Assembly: GCF_000798815.1 (NCBI RefSeq)
Contig: NZ_JTLD01000017.1
Span: 1-64,000 of the forward strand
DNA length: 64,000 nucleotides
Direction of reading: 5' to 3'
Source of the DNA: Alistipes sp. ZOR0009
GTDB taxonomy: Bacteria; Bacteroidota; Bacteroidia; Bacteroidales; ZOR0009
A model generated the notes under the pieces. That model ran no database searches. It was not told the DNA's origin and saw nothing but the letters and a program-made list of their open reading frames with translations. How positions within the stretch are numbered: position 1 is the stretch's first letter; each line of letters opens with the position of its first letter. The position numbers and the translations under genes were made by a program. This document shows positions 27,121-36,205 of the stretch, one piece after another.

Positions 27121-27921
27121 ATGAAACTAAAAAAATTAGCTTTTTTATGTACAATAATGGTAGGAGTAGGTATAAATGCTATCGCTCAAAAAGAACCCAT
27201 TGTAACCATAAAAACGTCGGAAGGCACCATTAAGCTGAAGTTGTACAATGATACCCCACTTCATCGGGACAACTTTATTAAGCTAGCAAAAGATAATTTT
27301 TATAGTGGAATTATATTCCATAGGGTTATCAAAAATTTTATGATACAAGGCGGTGATCCTGATTCAAGAAATCCGAAAGCCGATTCTACTTACGGAGAAG
27401 GTGGCCCAGGCTACGACATACCTGCTGAAATAGTGAAGACCCACTTTCACAAAAAAGGCGTACTAGCCGCTGCTCGTGAGGGTGATAAGGAAAATCCAGA
27501 ACGTAAATCATCAGGTTCACAGTTCTATATAGTTCAAGGCAAAAAATTTACAGATGACGAGCTCGATAAAATTGAAAAACGGGTAAACGAAAGGCTGAAA
27601 GCATCCTTATCCCAAAAGATTTTTACTGAGGAGATACCCAAAACCGAAAATAAAGATCTTTCGCCTGAAGAACTTAAAAATAACATCAACATTAAAGTTG
27701 AAGCACTACTGAACGCAACTGCACCCTTTAAAATTTCTGAAGAAAGACGAGAAGTTTACAAAAAAGTAGGTGGCTCGCCTCATTTAGACGAATCATACAC
27801 TATCTTTGGCGAAGTTATTGAGGGATTGGATGTAGTTGACAAAATAGCGGCAACGCCAACCAACAAAAAAGATCGTCCATTAAAGGATATCTTCATCGAA
27901 AGTATCAAAGTAAAAAGATAA
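27121..27921 (+). CDS. Exported cyclophilin-type peptidyl-prolyl isomerase
   Basis: A 266-residue protein with a signal peptide (residues 1-22) and a cyclophilin domain. The catalytic motif IIFHRVIKNFMIQGGDP is near residues 64-80 and the SGSQFYIVQG block near 130-139. An insertion of about 60 residues (KKFTDDELDK through LLNATAPFK) interrupts the domain before the final GEVIEGLDVVDKI block; insertions here are common in Bacteroidetes members. It should catalyse proline isomerisation in the periplasm or outer membrane. It is 6 bp upstream of pheS. Confidence 0.88.
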   Translation: MKLKKLAFLCTIMVGVGINAIAQKEPIVTIKTSEGTIKLKLYNDTPLHRDNFIKLAKDNFYSGIIFHRVIKNFMIQGGDPDSRNPKADSTYGEGGPGYDIPAEIVKTHFHKKGVLAAAREGDKENPERKSSGSQFYIVQGKKFTDDELDKIEKRVNERLKASLSQKIFTEEIPKTENKDLSPEELKNNINIKVEALLNATAPFKISEERREVYKKVGGSPHLDESYTIFGEVIEGLDVVDKIAATPTNKKDRPLKDIFIESIKVKR

Positions 27922-27927
27922 GAAACT

Positions 27928-28947
27928 ATGCTCGAGCAAATACAGCAGCTTTTAGCAGAGGTTGAAGCATTCAAAGCAGAAAATCTTCAACAGGTAGAAG
28001 AATTTAGAATCAAGATGTTAGGCAAAAAAGGCTCCATCACCCTCCTATTTGCCGAGTTTAAAAATGTACCTGTTGAGCAAAAAAAGGAAATAGGTCAAAA
28101 AATCAACGTGCTCAAGGATGCTGTTCAAGATAAAATTAACGAGCTAAAGGAAATTCTAGAAAATAAGGAAGACGATGGCGAAAAAGTTGATCTTTCGCGT
28201 CCTGGCTCTCAAGATGAAATTGGCTCAAGACACCCCATTTCGTTGGTTAAAAACGAAATGATTGGAATCTTCAAAAAGTTAGGCTTTTCAGTTGCTGAAG
28301 GTCCTGAAATAGAAGATGACTGGCACGTATTTGGTGCGCTAAATTTTCCACCAGAACATCCTGCCAGAGACATGCAGGATACCTTCTTCATTGAAAAAGA
28401 TCCCGATATTTTGCTTCGTACTCATACAAGTTCCATACAGGTACGCACTATGCAAACGCAAAAACCACCTATCCGAGTTGTTTGCCCAGGTAGAGTTTTT
28501 CGTAACGAAGCAATTTCTGCACGTGCACACTGCATTTTCCACCAAATAGAAGGACTTTACATAGACGAAAATGTTTCGTTTGCAGATCTTAAACAAACAC
28601 TGCTCTACTTTGCTAAAGAGCTATTCGGAGAAAACGTAAAAATACGCCTTCGCCCATCCTACTTCCCATTTACAGAACCTTCTGCAGAAATGGACGTATC
28701 GTGCACAATTTGCGGTGGTAAAGGTTGTAACGTTTGCAAGCATACCGGATGGCTAGAAATTATGGGCTGCGGGATGGTAGATCCAAACGTGCTCGAAGCT
28801 TGTGGCATTGATAGCAAAAAATACAGCGGATATGCGTTTGGAATGGGACTAGAACGTATAGCAATGCTCAAATACGAAATTAGAGATCTTCGTCTTTACT
28901 TCGAAAACGATGTTAGATTCTTAAAACAATTCAAATCATCATTATAA
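27928..28947 (+). CDS. pheS: Phenylalanyl-tRNA synthetase alpha subunit
   Basis: A 339-residue class II synthetase subunit of normal length. An N-terminal coiled coil (residues 1-85) binds tRNA; motif 1 is near HPISLVKNEMIGIF, motif 2 around FRNEAISARAHCIFHQIEG, and motif 3 is GMGLERIAML near the C-terminus. A CTICGGKGCNVCKHTGW cysteine cluster resembles a zinc site. It charges tRNA-Phe together with PheT, whose gene is not in the window, so the two subunit genes are separated. A strong terminator follows directly. Confidence 0.96.
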   Translation: MLEQIQQLLAEVEAFKAENLQQVEEFRIKMLGKKGSITLLFAEFKNVPVEQKKEIGQKINVLKDAVQDKINELKEILENKEDDGEKVDLSRPGSQDEIGSRHPISLVKNEMIGIFKKLGFSVAEGPEIEDDWHVFGALNFPPEHPARDMQDTFFIEKDPDILLRTHTSSIQVRTMQTQKPPIRVVCPGRVFRNEAISARAHCIFHQIEGLYIDENVSFADLKQTLLYFAKELFGENVKIRLRPSYFPFTEPSAEMDVSCTICGGKGCNVCKHTGWLEIMGCGMVDPNVLEACGIDSKKYSGYAFGMGLERIAMLKYEIRDLRLYFENDVRFLKQFKSSL

Positions 28948-28950
28948 ATC

Positions 28951-28979
28951 AAAAAGGCTTCCAAGTTGGAAGCCTTTTT
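28951..28979. terminator. Bidirectional terminator between pheS and osmC
   Basis: A 12-bp stem (AAAAAGGCTTCC / GGAAGCCTTTTT) with a 5-base loop lies 4 bp after pheS and 5 bp before the convergent osmC stop. Confidence 0.9.
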
Positions 28980-28984
28980 CTATA

Positions 28985-29401
28985 CTAATCTTCAAGAACA
29001 ATCTCATACGAAACAGTACCAATACTTTTATACATAGCAGAAACACCGCAATACCTATCCTGAGAAAGACTAACTGCCTTTTCTATTTTTTCTCTGTCTA
29101 ACGCACTACCTCTAAACCTATAGACTATTTTAAAGTCAGTGTAAACAACAGGATGCTCTTCTGTCTTATTAGCCTCCACATTAACATTAAAATCATCGTA
29201 GGGCATTCTCATTTTATTAAGTATCGAAACAACATCCATAGCAGTACACCCTGCTAGTGCAATTAGCATTAAAGCTTTAGGACGAGGACCTGTATCTTTA
29301 CCTCCTACCGATTCATTTGCATCTATGCGCAAAGTATGGCCATTCACCTCTCCATCAAAAGCCATACCTTCGATCCATTTCAACGAAATTTTATCCGCCA
29401 T
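28985..29401 (-). CDS. OsmC-family peroxiredoxin-like protein
   Basis: A 138-residue protein with the two conserved OsmC cysteines: one in AGCTAMDVVSIL (near residue 60) and one in YCGVSAMYKS (near residue 118). The family reduces organic hydroperoxides or related thiol-reactive compounds. It belongs to the shorter OsmC-like/YhfA-type group; exact substrate is unknown. Single gene with its own promoter-like element. Confidence 0.85.
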   Translation of the reverse strand: MADKISLKWIEGMAFDGEVNGHTLRIDANESVGGKDTGPRPKALMLIALAGCTAMDVVSILNKMRMPYDDFNVNVEANKTEEHPVVYTDFKIVYRFRGSALDREKIEKAVSLSQDRYCGVSAMYKSIGTVSYEIVLED

Positions 29402-29426
29402 AATTGTAATTTTTATATAGATATTA

Positions 29427-29434
29427 CAAATCTA
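29427..29434 (-). promoter_or_regulatory. -7 element of the osmC-like gene
   Basis: TAGATTTG on the minus strand, 25 bp upstream of the ATG at 29401. No -33 element at the expected distance. Confidence 0.35.
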
Positions 29435-29519
29435 TTCTTTGAATGTTTAATTGAAGGTGACAATAGTTACACAAAACAAAAAACAGCCAAGATTTTATTG
29501 GCTGCCTTTTATTTTTCCT

Positions 29520-30542
29520 TTAAAATAACTTTAGATTTTCATCTATTCTACTTACACCCAAATGTTTGTAAGCCAAGTCGGTTACCTCCCTTCCTCTTGG
29601 AGTTCTTTTTATAAACCCTTCTTTTATCAAAAACGGCTCGTAAACCTCCTCCACCGTACCAGGATCTTCACCTACTGCAGTGGCAATAGTATTCAACCCA
29701 ACTGGACCACCCTTAAATTTATGGATTATAGTAGTCAAAATTTTATTATCCATATGATCGAGGCCATACTTATCAATATTGAGAGCTTCGAGGCAAATTC
29801 GGGCTATTTCTACGTCAATAAAGCCACTACCTTTTACCTGAGCAAAGTCCCTAACACGTCTAAGTAGCGCATTGGCGATACGCGGAGTCCCCCTGCTCCG
29901 AAAAGCAATCTCGTAAGCGGCATCATCAGAAATCCCTATACTCAAAATTGCAGAAGCTCGTTTTACAATTCGCTGTAATACAGATGAATCGTAAAATTCC
30001 AAATGAGCCTGAATACCAAATCTTGCTCGCAAAGGACTAGTTAGTAACCCACTACGAGTGGTAGCACCAATTAAAGTAAACGGATTCAATGAAATTTGAA
30101 TAGAGCGAGCACTAGGTCCCTTATCTAGCATTATATCAATCGTATAATCCTCCATAGCAGAATACAAGTATTCTTCTACTACCGGAGAAAGACGATGAAT
30201 TTCATCAATAAAAAGGACATCTCCTGTTTCCAAATTGGTAAGCAATCCGGCCAAATCGCCAGGCTTATCCAATACAGGACCAGATGTAATCTTCAGATTT
30301 ACATTTAGTTCTCGGCTTATAATATGCGCTAAAGTTGTTTTACCCAAGCCAGGAGGACCATGCAGAAGCACATGATCTAGTGCCTCTCCACGCATAGAAG
30401 CCGCCTGAACAAATATTTTAAGATTTTCGACAACCTTCTCCTGCCCGCTAAAGTCTTCAAACTCCCGCGGACGAATTTCAGTTTCTACGTCCTTATCAAA
30501 TTCAGACTTACTCCCCTCTCTAGGATCAAAATTATCTGTCAT
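29520..30542 (-). CDS. ruvB: Holliday junction branch-migration ATPase RuvB
   Basis: A 340-residue AAA+ motor of normal length: Walker [10 protein letters not shown], Walker [10 protein letters not shown], sensor 1 [18 protein letters not shown], then the C-terminal winged helix ([15 protein letters not shown]). With RuvA it drives branch migration of Holliday junctions in recombination repair. The gene starts one base before the nadA stop (gap 1 bp), so it is probably the second gene of a nadA-ruvB transcript. ATG start. Confidence 0.96.
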   Translation of the reverse strand: MTDNFDPREGSKSEFDKDVETEIRPREFEDFSGQEKVVENLKIFVQAASMRGEALDHVLLHGPPGLGKTTLAHIISRELNVNLKITSGPVLDKPGDLAGLLTNLETGDVLFIDEIHRLSPVVEEYLYSAMEDYTIDIMLDKGPSARSIQISLNPFTLIGATTRSGLLTSPLRARFGIQAHLEFYDSSVLQRIVKRASAILSIGISDDAAYEIAFRSRGTPRIANALLRRVRDFAQVKGSGFIDVEIARICLEALNIDKYGLDHMDNKILTTIIHKFKGGPVGLNTIATAVGEDPGTVEEVYEPFLIKEGFIKRTPRGREVTDLAYKHLGVSRIDENLKLF

Positions 30543-30543
30543 A

Positions 30544-31539
30544 CTACAAACCTAACTTGGCAGAAATATCTAACATAGCCCGGATTGAACGTTCTGCCTT
30601 TATGCTAACCTGTTCATCAACAAAAACTTCAGGTTGCTCATATAAAAGCGTATTATACAACTTTTTTAAAGTAATGAGCTTCATGTAGCTACAATCATTG
30701 CAACCACAGGTAGAATCTAAAGGAGGTGCAGGTATGAACGTTTTGTTAGGACTAGCTTTTCTCATCTGATGAATAATACCAGTCTCGGTGGCAACTATAT
30801 ACTCGCTTGCTTGATCCTTTGTCGAATATTTGAGCAAGTCGGCAGTAGAACCAATATGATCAGCAACCAGCAGTATGGGCTTTTTACATTCAGGATGCGC
30901 TAGTATCTTCGAATTAGGATGCTCCTTCTTCAATTCAAGTATACGCTCTAGGCTAAACTCCTCGTGAACATGGCAAGCACCATCCCATATAACCATCTCT
31001 CTTCCAGTCGTATTCTTGATATAGTTACCTAAGTTTCTATCGGGTCCAAACACTATTTTAGCATCGGCAGGAAGGCTTTCAACTATTTGTACAGCATTGC
31101 TTGAGGTACAAACGATATCTGTTAAAGCCTTAACGTCCGCAGTTGTATTAACATACGAAATAACGGTATGGTCGGGATACAGCTTTAAAAATTCAGCAAA
31201 ATCTTCGGCTTTGCACGAATCGGCTAAAGAGCAACCCGCTTTTAAGTCAGGAATTAGCACCTTCTTAGAAGGAGACAATATTTTGGCCGTCTCTGCCATA
31301 AAATGTACCCCTGCAAATACAATGATGTCAGCCTCCGTTTTGGCGGCTTGCTGCGAAAGCGCTAGGCTATCACCTACAAAATCGGCTATATCCTGTATAT
31401 CGCCTGTTTGGTAGTAGTGAGCCAAGATAACGGCATTCTTTTCCTTTTTTAGCCTATCTATCTCGGCAACCAAATCGACATCGCTACCAACGGGTGCATT
31501 TACGTACCCATCCTTCAACATATCATCTCTAATAATCAT
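30544..31539 (-). CDS. nadA: Quinolinate synthase
   Basis: A 331-residue iron-sulfur enzyme. The [15 protein letters not shown] block is near residues 40-54, and cysteines for the 4Fe-4S cluster occur in AGCSLADSC, the mid-chain histidine/cysteine block and [12 protein letters not shown] near the C-terminus. It condenses iminoaspartate with dihydroxyacetone phosphate to make quinolinate for NAD synthesis. nadB and nadC are not in the window. ATG start, with a long AT-rich non-coding region upstream. Confidence 0.95.
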   Translation of the reverse strand: MIIRDDMLKDGYVNAPVGSDVDLVAEIDRLKKEKNAVILAHYYQTGDIQDIADFVGDSLALSQQAAKTEADIIVFAGVHFMAETAKILSPSKKVLIPDLKAGCSLADSCKAEDFAEFLKLYPDHTVISYVNTTADVKALTDIVCTSSNAVQIVESLPADAKIVFGPDRNLGNYIKNTTGREMVIWDGACHVHEEFSLERILELKKEHPNSKILAHPECKKPILLVADHIGSTADLLKYSTKDQASEYIVATETGIIHQMRKASPNKTFIPAPPLDSTCGCNDCSYMKLITLKKLYNTLLYEQPEVFVDEQVSIKAERSIRAMLDISAKLGL

Positions 31540-32325
31540 TATTATCTTTTCTTTTTTAAAAAAATAGATGATGTAAATATTATCCTGTTAGCTCTGTGGA
31601 AAACTTGGATAGCATCCTTTTGCAAAAATCAGAATTAAAACTCTAAAAACAATAAGCTAACAGCTAAATGGAGTAATTCGTATTTGAAAAACAGAAGTTT
31701 CCAAACTTTATTAACAGCTGTTGATAGCGGCAGCTGGTGATAAAAAAATGGATGCTAACACTCTAAAATAGCTAGCTGTGGCTGTTGAAACCAGCTAGCT
31801 GTTTCTAAAAACTTTTGCTTTGAATTAACATACTCGATTCTTCTTAGAACTTTTTGGTAAACGAGCAAGGCTAAGTTTTGAAAAAGAGCTCACCTCAGCT
31901 CAATAGTTATTCACAAAAATAGTGTTAGCTGTTTGGCATGTTAATAACTATGAATACCAAGTTGTTTGAATAAAGCAAGAAAAAAATATCAACACATGGA
32001 AAAATGTGCATTTAGATAATTCTATTTTAAATTTTGTATATATAAAATAAAGATAATCAGTATATTATATGTAAATGTAATTAATTTTGGTAGTAGAATA
32101 TGGAGCGAGTAGTAAGTCAACTGCTCGCTTGTGATTAGTAAAAATTAGAAAAACCATTTAATGTTGTTGATAAGTATATAATATTTTATTAATCAAACAT
32201 ATAAAGAATAATTTTTATAATGTTTTGGGATGTAAAGCTGCAATTATTCTATTTATATTGTGTTGTTGCTGCTGCTTGTCTATCCTTATGTTGTAACTTT
32301 GGAGAAATTGAAAAATTTGAACCTT
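31540..32325. other. Long AT-rich intergenic region with hairpins and DnaA-box-like words
   Basis: No convincing gene was found in these 786 bases between nadA and rpiB. It holds a 9-bp perfect inverted repeat (AGCTAGCTG / CAGCTAGCT, 31770-31800), a second hairpin GCGAGTAG / CTGCTCGC with one mismatch (32104-32127), and several CAGCTG-rich words. DnaA-box-like 9-mers one base from TTATCCACA occur at 31595-31603 (reverse), 31907-31915, and 32164-32172 (reverse). Bases 32020-32100 are nearly pure A/T. Any replication role is speculative. Confidence 0.4.
32294..32301 (+). promoter_or_regulatory. -7 element, rpiB
   Basis: TAACTTTG matches TAnnTTTG, 24 bp upstream of the rpiB ATG at 32326. Confidence 0.4.
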
Positions 32326-32763
32326 ATGAAAAGCCGTAAGTTGGGAATGGCATGCGATCATGCTGGTTTTCAGATGAAAGAATTGGTAAAGGTATACCTC
32401 CAGTCCATAGGTTATGAAGTTGTTGATTTTGGAACACACTCTGAAGCAAGCGTAGATTATGCTGATTTTGCTCATCCGCTAGCTTCGGCTGTTGAAAATG
32501 GAGAATTGGATTTTGGTGTGGCCATGTGCGGAAGTGGTAATGGAATTAATATGACTTTAAACCATCACAAGGGCATACGCTCGGCACTTTGTTGGAATGC
32601 GGAGATAGCAGCCCTTGCTAAGCAGCACAATAATGCCAATATATGTACGCTGCCTGCACGCTTTGTAACCTTTGAGGAGGCTAAAGCAATTGTTGATGCC
32701 TACTTGAATGCCGAATTTGAGGGAGGAAGGCACGAAGGCAGAATAAATAAAATACCTTGCTAG
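32326..32763 (+). CDS. rpiB: Ribose-5-phosphate isomerase B
   Basis: A 145-residue protein of the RpiB/LacAB sugar isomerase family. Conserved features are CDHAGFQMKE (residues 9-18), DFGVAMCGSGNGINM with the catalytic cysteine near residue 70, and the phosphate-binding HHKGIRSALCWN. It interconverts ribose-5-phosphate and ribulose-5-phosphate. The frame can be extended to 32260 without a plausible start context; the ATG at 32326 gives the normal N-terminus. A terminator follows. Confidence 0.92.
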   Translation: MKSRKLGMACDHAGFQMKELVKVYLQSIGYEVVDFGTHSEASVDYADFAHPLASAVENGELDFGVAMCGSGNGINMTLNHHKGIRSALCWNAEIAALAKQHNNANICTLPARFVTFEEAKAIVDAYLNAEFEGGRHEGRINKIPC

Positions 32764-32786
32764 CAGGTAGTATTATAAAAAAATTA

Positions 32787-32806
32787 GGCGCGTAAGCGCC
32801 TTTTTT
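32787..32806 (+). terminator. Terminator after rpiB
   Basis: GGCGC-GTAA-GCGCC stem-loop followed by TTTTTT, 24 bp past the rpiB stop. Confidence 0.85.
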
Positions 32807-32906
32807 ATTATATACCAATGATTTATAAAAATTTATATAATAAAATTAGGAAAAACTGTTGACATTAGGGTAACTTGTCTCTTCTGAAAATTTAAAGATT
32901 GAAACA

Positions 32907-33176
32907 ATGATAGTGTCTTTTAAAAACCGGAGTACTGAGATGATTTGGATGGGGGTTTGGAAAGATTTTTTACCCGAGGATATTCAAATAAAAAGCAGAG
33001 AAAATATGGACAAACTTGATAAAATAAGTAGTATAGAAGATTTACAAGATGATAAAGTAAAAATTATGGAGGATGAATCTGGTTACTATAGCCTAGATGT
33101 TAATGATAGGTGGAGAATTATATTTCTTTGGGATGGAAGAAACGCTCAAAGAGTTCAGCTTATATGGCATAAGTAG
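32907..33176 (+). CDS. HigB/RelE-like toxin, no antitoxin found
   Basis: An 89-residue protein matching the plasmid-maintenance HigB toxin pattern: N-terminal SFKNRSTEMIW, a central DDKVKIMEDESGYYSLDVNDRWRIIF block and a short C-terminal strand ending in LIWHK. Such toxins are ribosome-dependent mRNA endonucleases. HigB genes normally precede a higA antitoxin gene; the 145 bp downstream contain no helix-turn-helix reading frame, and upstream is the rpiB terminator, so the toxin appears orphaned. Chain length and core residues look intact. ATG start. Confidence 0.7.
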   Translation: MIVSFKNRSTEMIWMGVWKDFLPEDIQIKSRENMDKLDKISSIEDLQDDKVKIMEDESGYYSLDVNDRWRIIFLWDGRNAQRVQLIWHK

Positions 33177-33321
33177 ATGTAAAATGGGGATATATTTTTA
33201 TTCATATTATGATGTTATTGTGTTAAAAACAATATACACCATATATTGTAGTTGTACTTTCCTGTATAAAACTGAAGTATAGATGTTAATAGATTTCCTT
33301 GTAGTCTTCTTTTTAATTTTA

Positions 33322-34448
33322 TCAGTCTTTTCCCCATACTTGTAGCCACATTCCTAAAAAACGGTCGTATATAAAGTACTCTCCTTCCTCTTCCAAAACC
33401 AGCTCTTTTTCTATAAGTGCTGCTAATGCAGATTGTACTGTACTTGCTGCTCCTAAATTGTATCGGCTTATAAATTGCTGAGAATTTGGTTTTAAAACTA
33501 CTCCTTCTTGGGCTATAGCCTCCATAAGGCTCTACTGTCGAGAGGTTACTAGCTTAGTATATCCCTTATAAAAAGGTTCATTTTCCATCAGTACTTGTTT
33601 TACTACCTCATCCAGCTCCTTTGTTGAGTAGTAACTTACCGGTAGCGAGTATAGACGATTCAGCATATACAGTACATACCAGGTATGGACTAATACCTTT
33701 TTGTATAGCTGCACTATAAGTTCTTCTGATATCTTCTTTTCGGCTAGAGTAAACTTTTCTATGGCAAACTTTACATATTCCTCTACGGGGATTTTATCTA
33801 AAAACATCAGCTCGGTGCTCCGATAAAATGGCCGTGCAGGGCTTCTAAACATCCCTTCCATTACGTGCCGTTGACTTCCAGAAAATATAAAATGTACGTT
33901 GGATAGCTGCTGGCTGTAGCTTCTAAAGAGGGCTTCTACGTTTTGCTCGGGATAGACAAGAATTTGTTGAAACTCATCAATGGCTACAATAAATTGGTCA
34001 TCATGTTTTTTCAAATATTCGAAAATTTCATCTAACGACTCCTTTGGTTGATCGTCATTGGCTAGAGTTATCTCTACCTCGGGTTGTACTGTTATTAGAT
34101 CGAAAGAAAGGAGTGGCCTTAAGCTTTTAAACATGCCTAATGTTTGGTTAATAACCCGCACAGGCAAAGTATCAAGAGAGCCTAAAACCGCTTTGCCTAG
34201 CTTAATGGTAAAGTCTCTAAGATTTTTGGTAGGATAAAGGTCTATGTAGTATCCTTTAAAATCTCTTTTTCGAAAATATGCTGTATTAAGCCCGTTTTTC
34301 CCATACGCCTTGGGCTTATTAGGGTTAGGTTTCTTCCATTTAGTAGGGCGTTTACTATTCTTTCGGCCTCTGCCCTCCTATCGCAAAAGTAGGCTGGCGA
34401 GTGGTATCCAGTAACTAAAAATGGATTAGAGGGGATGCTTTTTTTCAT
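33322..34448 (-). pseudogene. Decayed AAA+ ATPase (archaeal-type ATPase family)
   Basis: Three minus-strand pieces are one broken gene. The N-terminal piece (34448 to about 34255) has the P-loop SPRRMGKTGLIQ. A one-base frameshift near 34252-34262 switches frame, where the text continues as GYYIDLYPTKNLRDF. The middle piece carries Walker B FIVAIDEFQQIL and the FSGSQRHVMEGMF segment. It ends at an in-frame TAG at 33532-33534; the same frame then continues with EAIAQEGVV and the winged helix to 33322. Removing these two lesions gives about 375 residues, the length of the intact paralogue at 36206-37381. The gene is therefore dead or sequencing-damaged at two sites. Confidence 0.85.
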
Positions 34449-35278
34449 TTCAACAGGATAAAACGAAAAATTCGTTAGGAACTTTTCGTTACGTAACGAA
34501 CGTAATTGATTTTATTTAATGCAAATTTTTATGTCAGTTTTAAATAGCTATGGACTCTTTCGTCCTTTTTTATGCTGATGCTTTTATATTATTAACCATT
34601 ATGTATAACCTCCAAATATGAGATAGTCGGCGTATAAGTGGCGCTGTTTTTAAATTTTTGTAGGTAAACTGGCGAATGTGCTATCTACCAGTTAATTCAT
34701 TTAGTATTTTTATCTTCTTACTTTCGTTTTTATGTAAATAAAAACATTCACATACTACTATAGTTAGCTAATAAATAAATTTAAGTTAACTTTTACATTC
34801 ATCTTTCGTAAAAGATGAAAGAATTCAATGTTAAAACGACTGAAGGGGATGGTTTTATAAAAGAATGCTGTAGCAATCAATCATTCTTTAAGGCATCCAA
34901 GATACGCAATAAAGGCCTTTTGCTGCAAACATTCTAATGCACGCACGGATGTGCTTCTTCAGAATATCCCTCACAAGTAACCAGTAGCAATGTAAAGCAT
35001 TGCATGGCAAGAGCTGCCATGTTGAGATTGTAGCCATTTAACTGCGTGGTACCAGGTGCTGCGTAGCAAATAGGCCACTGCAGATGATGCGCTAACATCA
35101 TTTACAAGTGGCCGTATAAGATCAGCTGAAATAAAAAGCTTCGCACGTTTAGGAGCTGCCGCGTCTAACTGCTGCTCCTATCCTAGCACTACTGCTAACC
35201 TTATGGTATAACGGTAAAAATACCAAAAGGTTCGAATATCCCATTCATAAGTTGTTGTAATGCCAAAAAATCAAAAAA
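34449..35278. other. Non-coding stretch with palindromes and three stem-loops
   Basis: No gene could be supported in these 830 bases. Near the start is a palindrome cluster (34462-34500). Between 35000 and 35180 are three stem-loops: ATGGCA/TGCCAT (35004-35020), a two-part hairpin GGCCACT/AGTGGCC enclosing ATGATG/CATCAT (35073-35113), and AGGAGC/GCTCCT (35151-35179). This part is more GC-rich than the flanks. A minus-strand frame of about 50 codons crosses it without similarity I recognise. Confidence 0.45.
34462..34500. promoter_or_regulatory. Operator-like palindrome pair upstream of the ATPase pseudogene
   Basis: AACGAA-AAA-TTCGTT (34462-34476) is followed by the perfect 16-bp palindrome TTCGTTACGTAACGAA (34485-34500). 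Both use the same AACGAA/TTCGTT half-site, giving four half-sites directly upstream of the pseudogene start. Confidence 0.5.
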
Positions 35279-35994
35279 ATGGCTACACAAAAAACTAAAG
35301 GGACTTTATGGTACTATCTTCTGCTAAATCCTTTAATTAAGAATGCAGAAGAGTACAGGCCAGAGTAAGCGCAACAGATGTTTACGATGTAAACCGTATT
35401 GCAGCCGAAATGCAGAAATACAATAGCACGGCTACCATTGCCGATATTAAAGCGGTAATGGAAATTCTCTTCTTTGTGGTGTTCGATAAGGTGGCCAACG
35501 GATGTAATGTACGTTTGCCTATTGTTAACATTCGGCCTTCTATTACTGGACGTTTCACTAGTCCTGTCGACTCGTTTGATTCTAACCGTCATGCTATTAA
35601 CGTAAAAGTTACTGCAGGCGAGATGCTCAACAGCAGCATCACCAATCTTCAAGTTTCCAGGTACGATTCGGTAGAAAGAGCACCTATTCTTAAGCAATTT
35701 ATTAACTGTTTTACCGACAGTTCGGCTGGGTACAATGCCGGATTTATCGGTAAGGTGATGGGGAGTGAGCTTAAGTTTGATACAACCAATTCCGACGAAG
35801 GACTTTTCTTTGTAAACATTGAGAGTGGAGCAGAGGTGAAGGTTCAGCATTTTGGTAAAATAACCAACGCTGAACTTATGTTTACCCTTCCTGTTTTAAC
35901 TCAGGGCGAATTCGTTATGGAGGTACGTAAAGCTTACTGTTCCGATAAGGAGATCCGAAAGGGTGCCCTAAAAAAGACAATCACCATTGAGTAA
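35279..35994 (+). pseudogene. HU-like DNA-binding protein (DUF4469-type), frameshifted
   Basis: An ATG at 35279 opens a frame reading MATQKTKGTLWYYLLLNPL... that stops after 30 codons at 35368. The downstream frame, continuous from about 35355 to 35994, reads on naturally as ARVSATDVYDVNRIAAEM and then a full HU-like domain followed by a beta-rich tail. Joining the two needs one inserted base around 35354-35360 and gives about 238 residues. That is the size and order of Bacteroidetes HU-family DNA-binding proteins with a C-terminal Ig-like domain. A downstream ATG at 35410 could still give a 194-residue product lacking the first part of the HU domain. No promoter was recognised. Confidence 0.7.
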
Positions 35995-36012
35995 CCTTCC
36001 TTTTTTGTTGAC

Positions 36013-36040
36013 GAATGCCCTGACCTCGGTTGGGGCATTC
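36013..36040 (+). terminator. Hairpin after the HU-like pseudogene
   Basis: GAATGCCC (36013-36020) pairs with GGGCATTC (36033-36040); the following tract is TCTATTTT. A moderate intrinsic terminator. Confidence 0.55.
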
Positions 36041-36205
36041 TCTATTTTGCAATACGAAGAGGCTGAGTGAGATGTAGTGAGTAGTGAGTAGGGAATAGTG
36101 AAGGGTGACAAGAATTTTCCATTATTCATCCTTTCATTTTTCACCTTCCTTCAGCCACAAAGCGTTATTAGTGAAATTCGTGAAAATTTGTGGAATGAAA
36201 AAATT

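Noticed and set aside
32215-32475. 86-residue minus-strand frame opposite rpiB
   Set aside because: No family resemblance, overlaps rpiB on the other strand.
34990-35160. Minus-strand open stretch of about 50 codons across the hairpin block
   Set aside because: No start context or recognisable similarity; could be chance in GC-richer DNA.
35314-35850. 178-residue minus-strand frame
   Set aside because: Antisense to the HU-like pseudogene, with no recognisable protein features.
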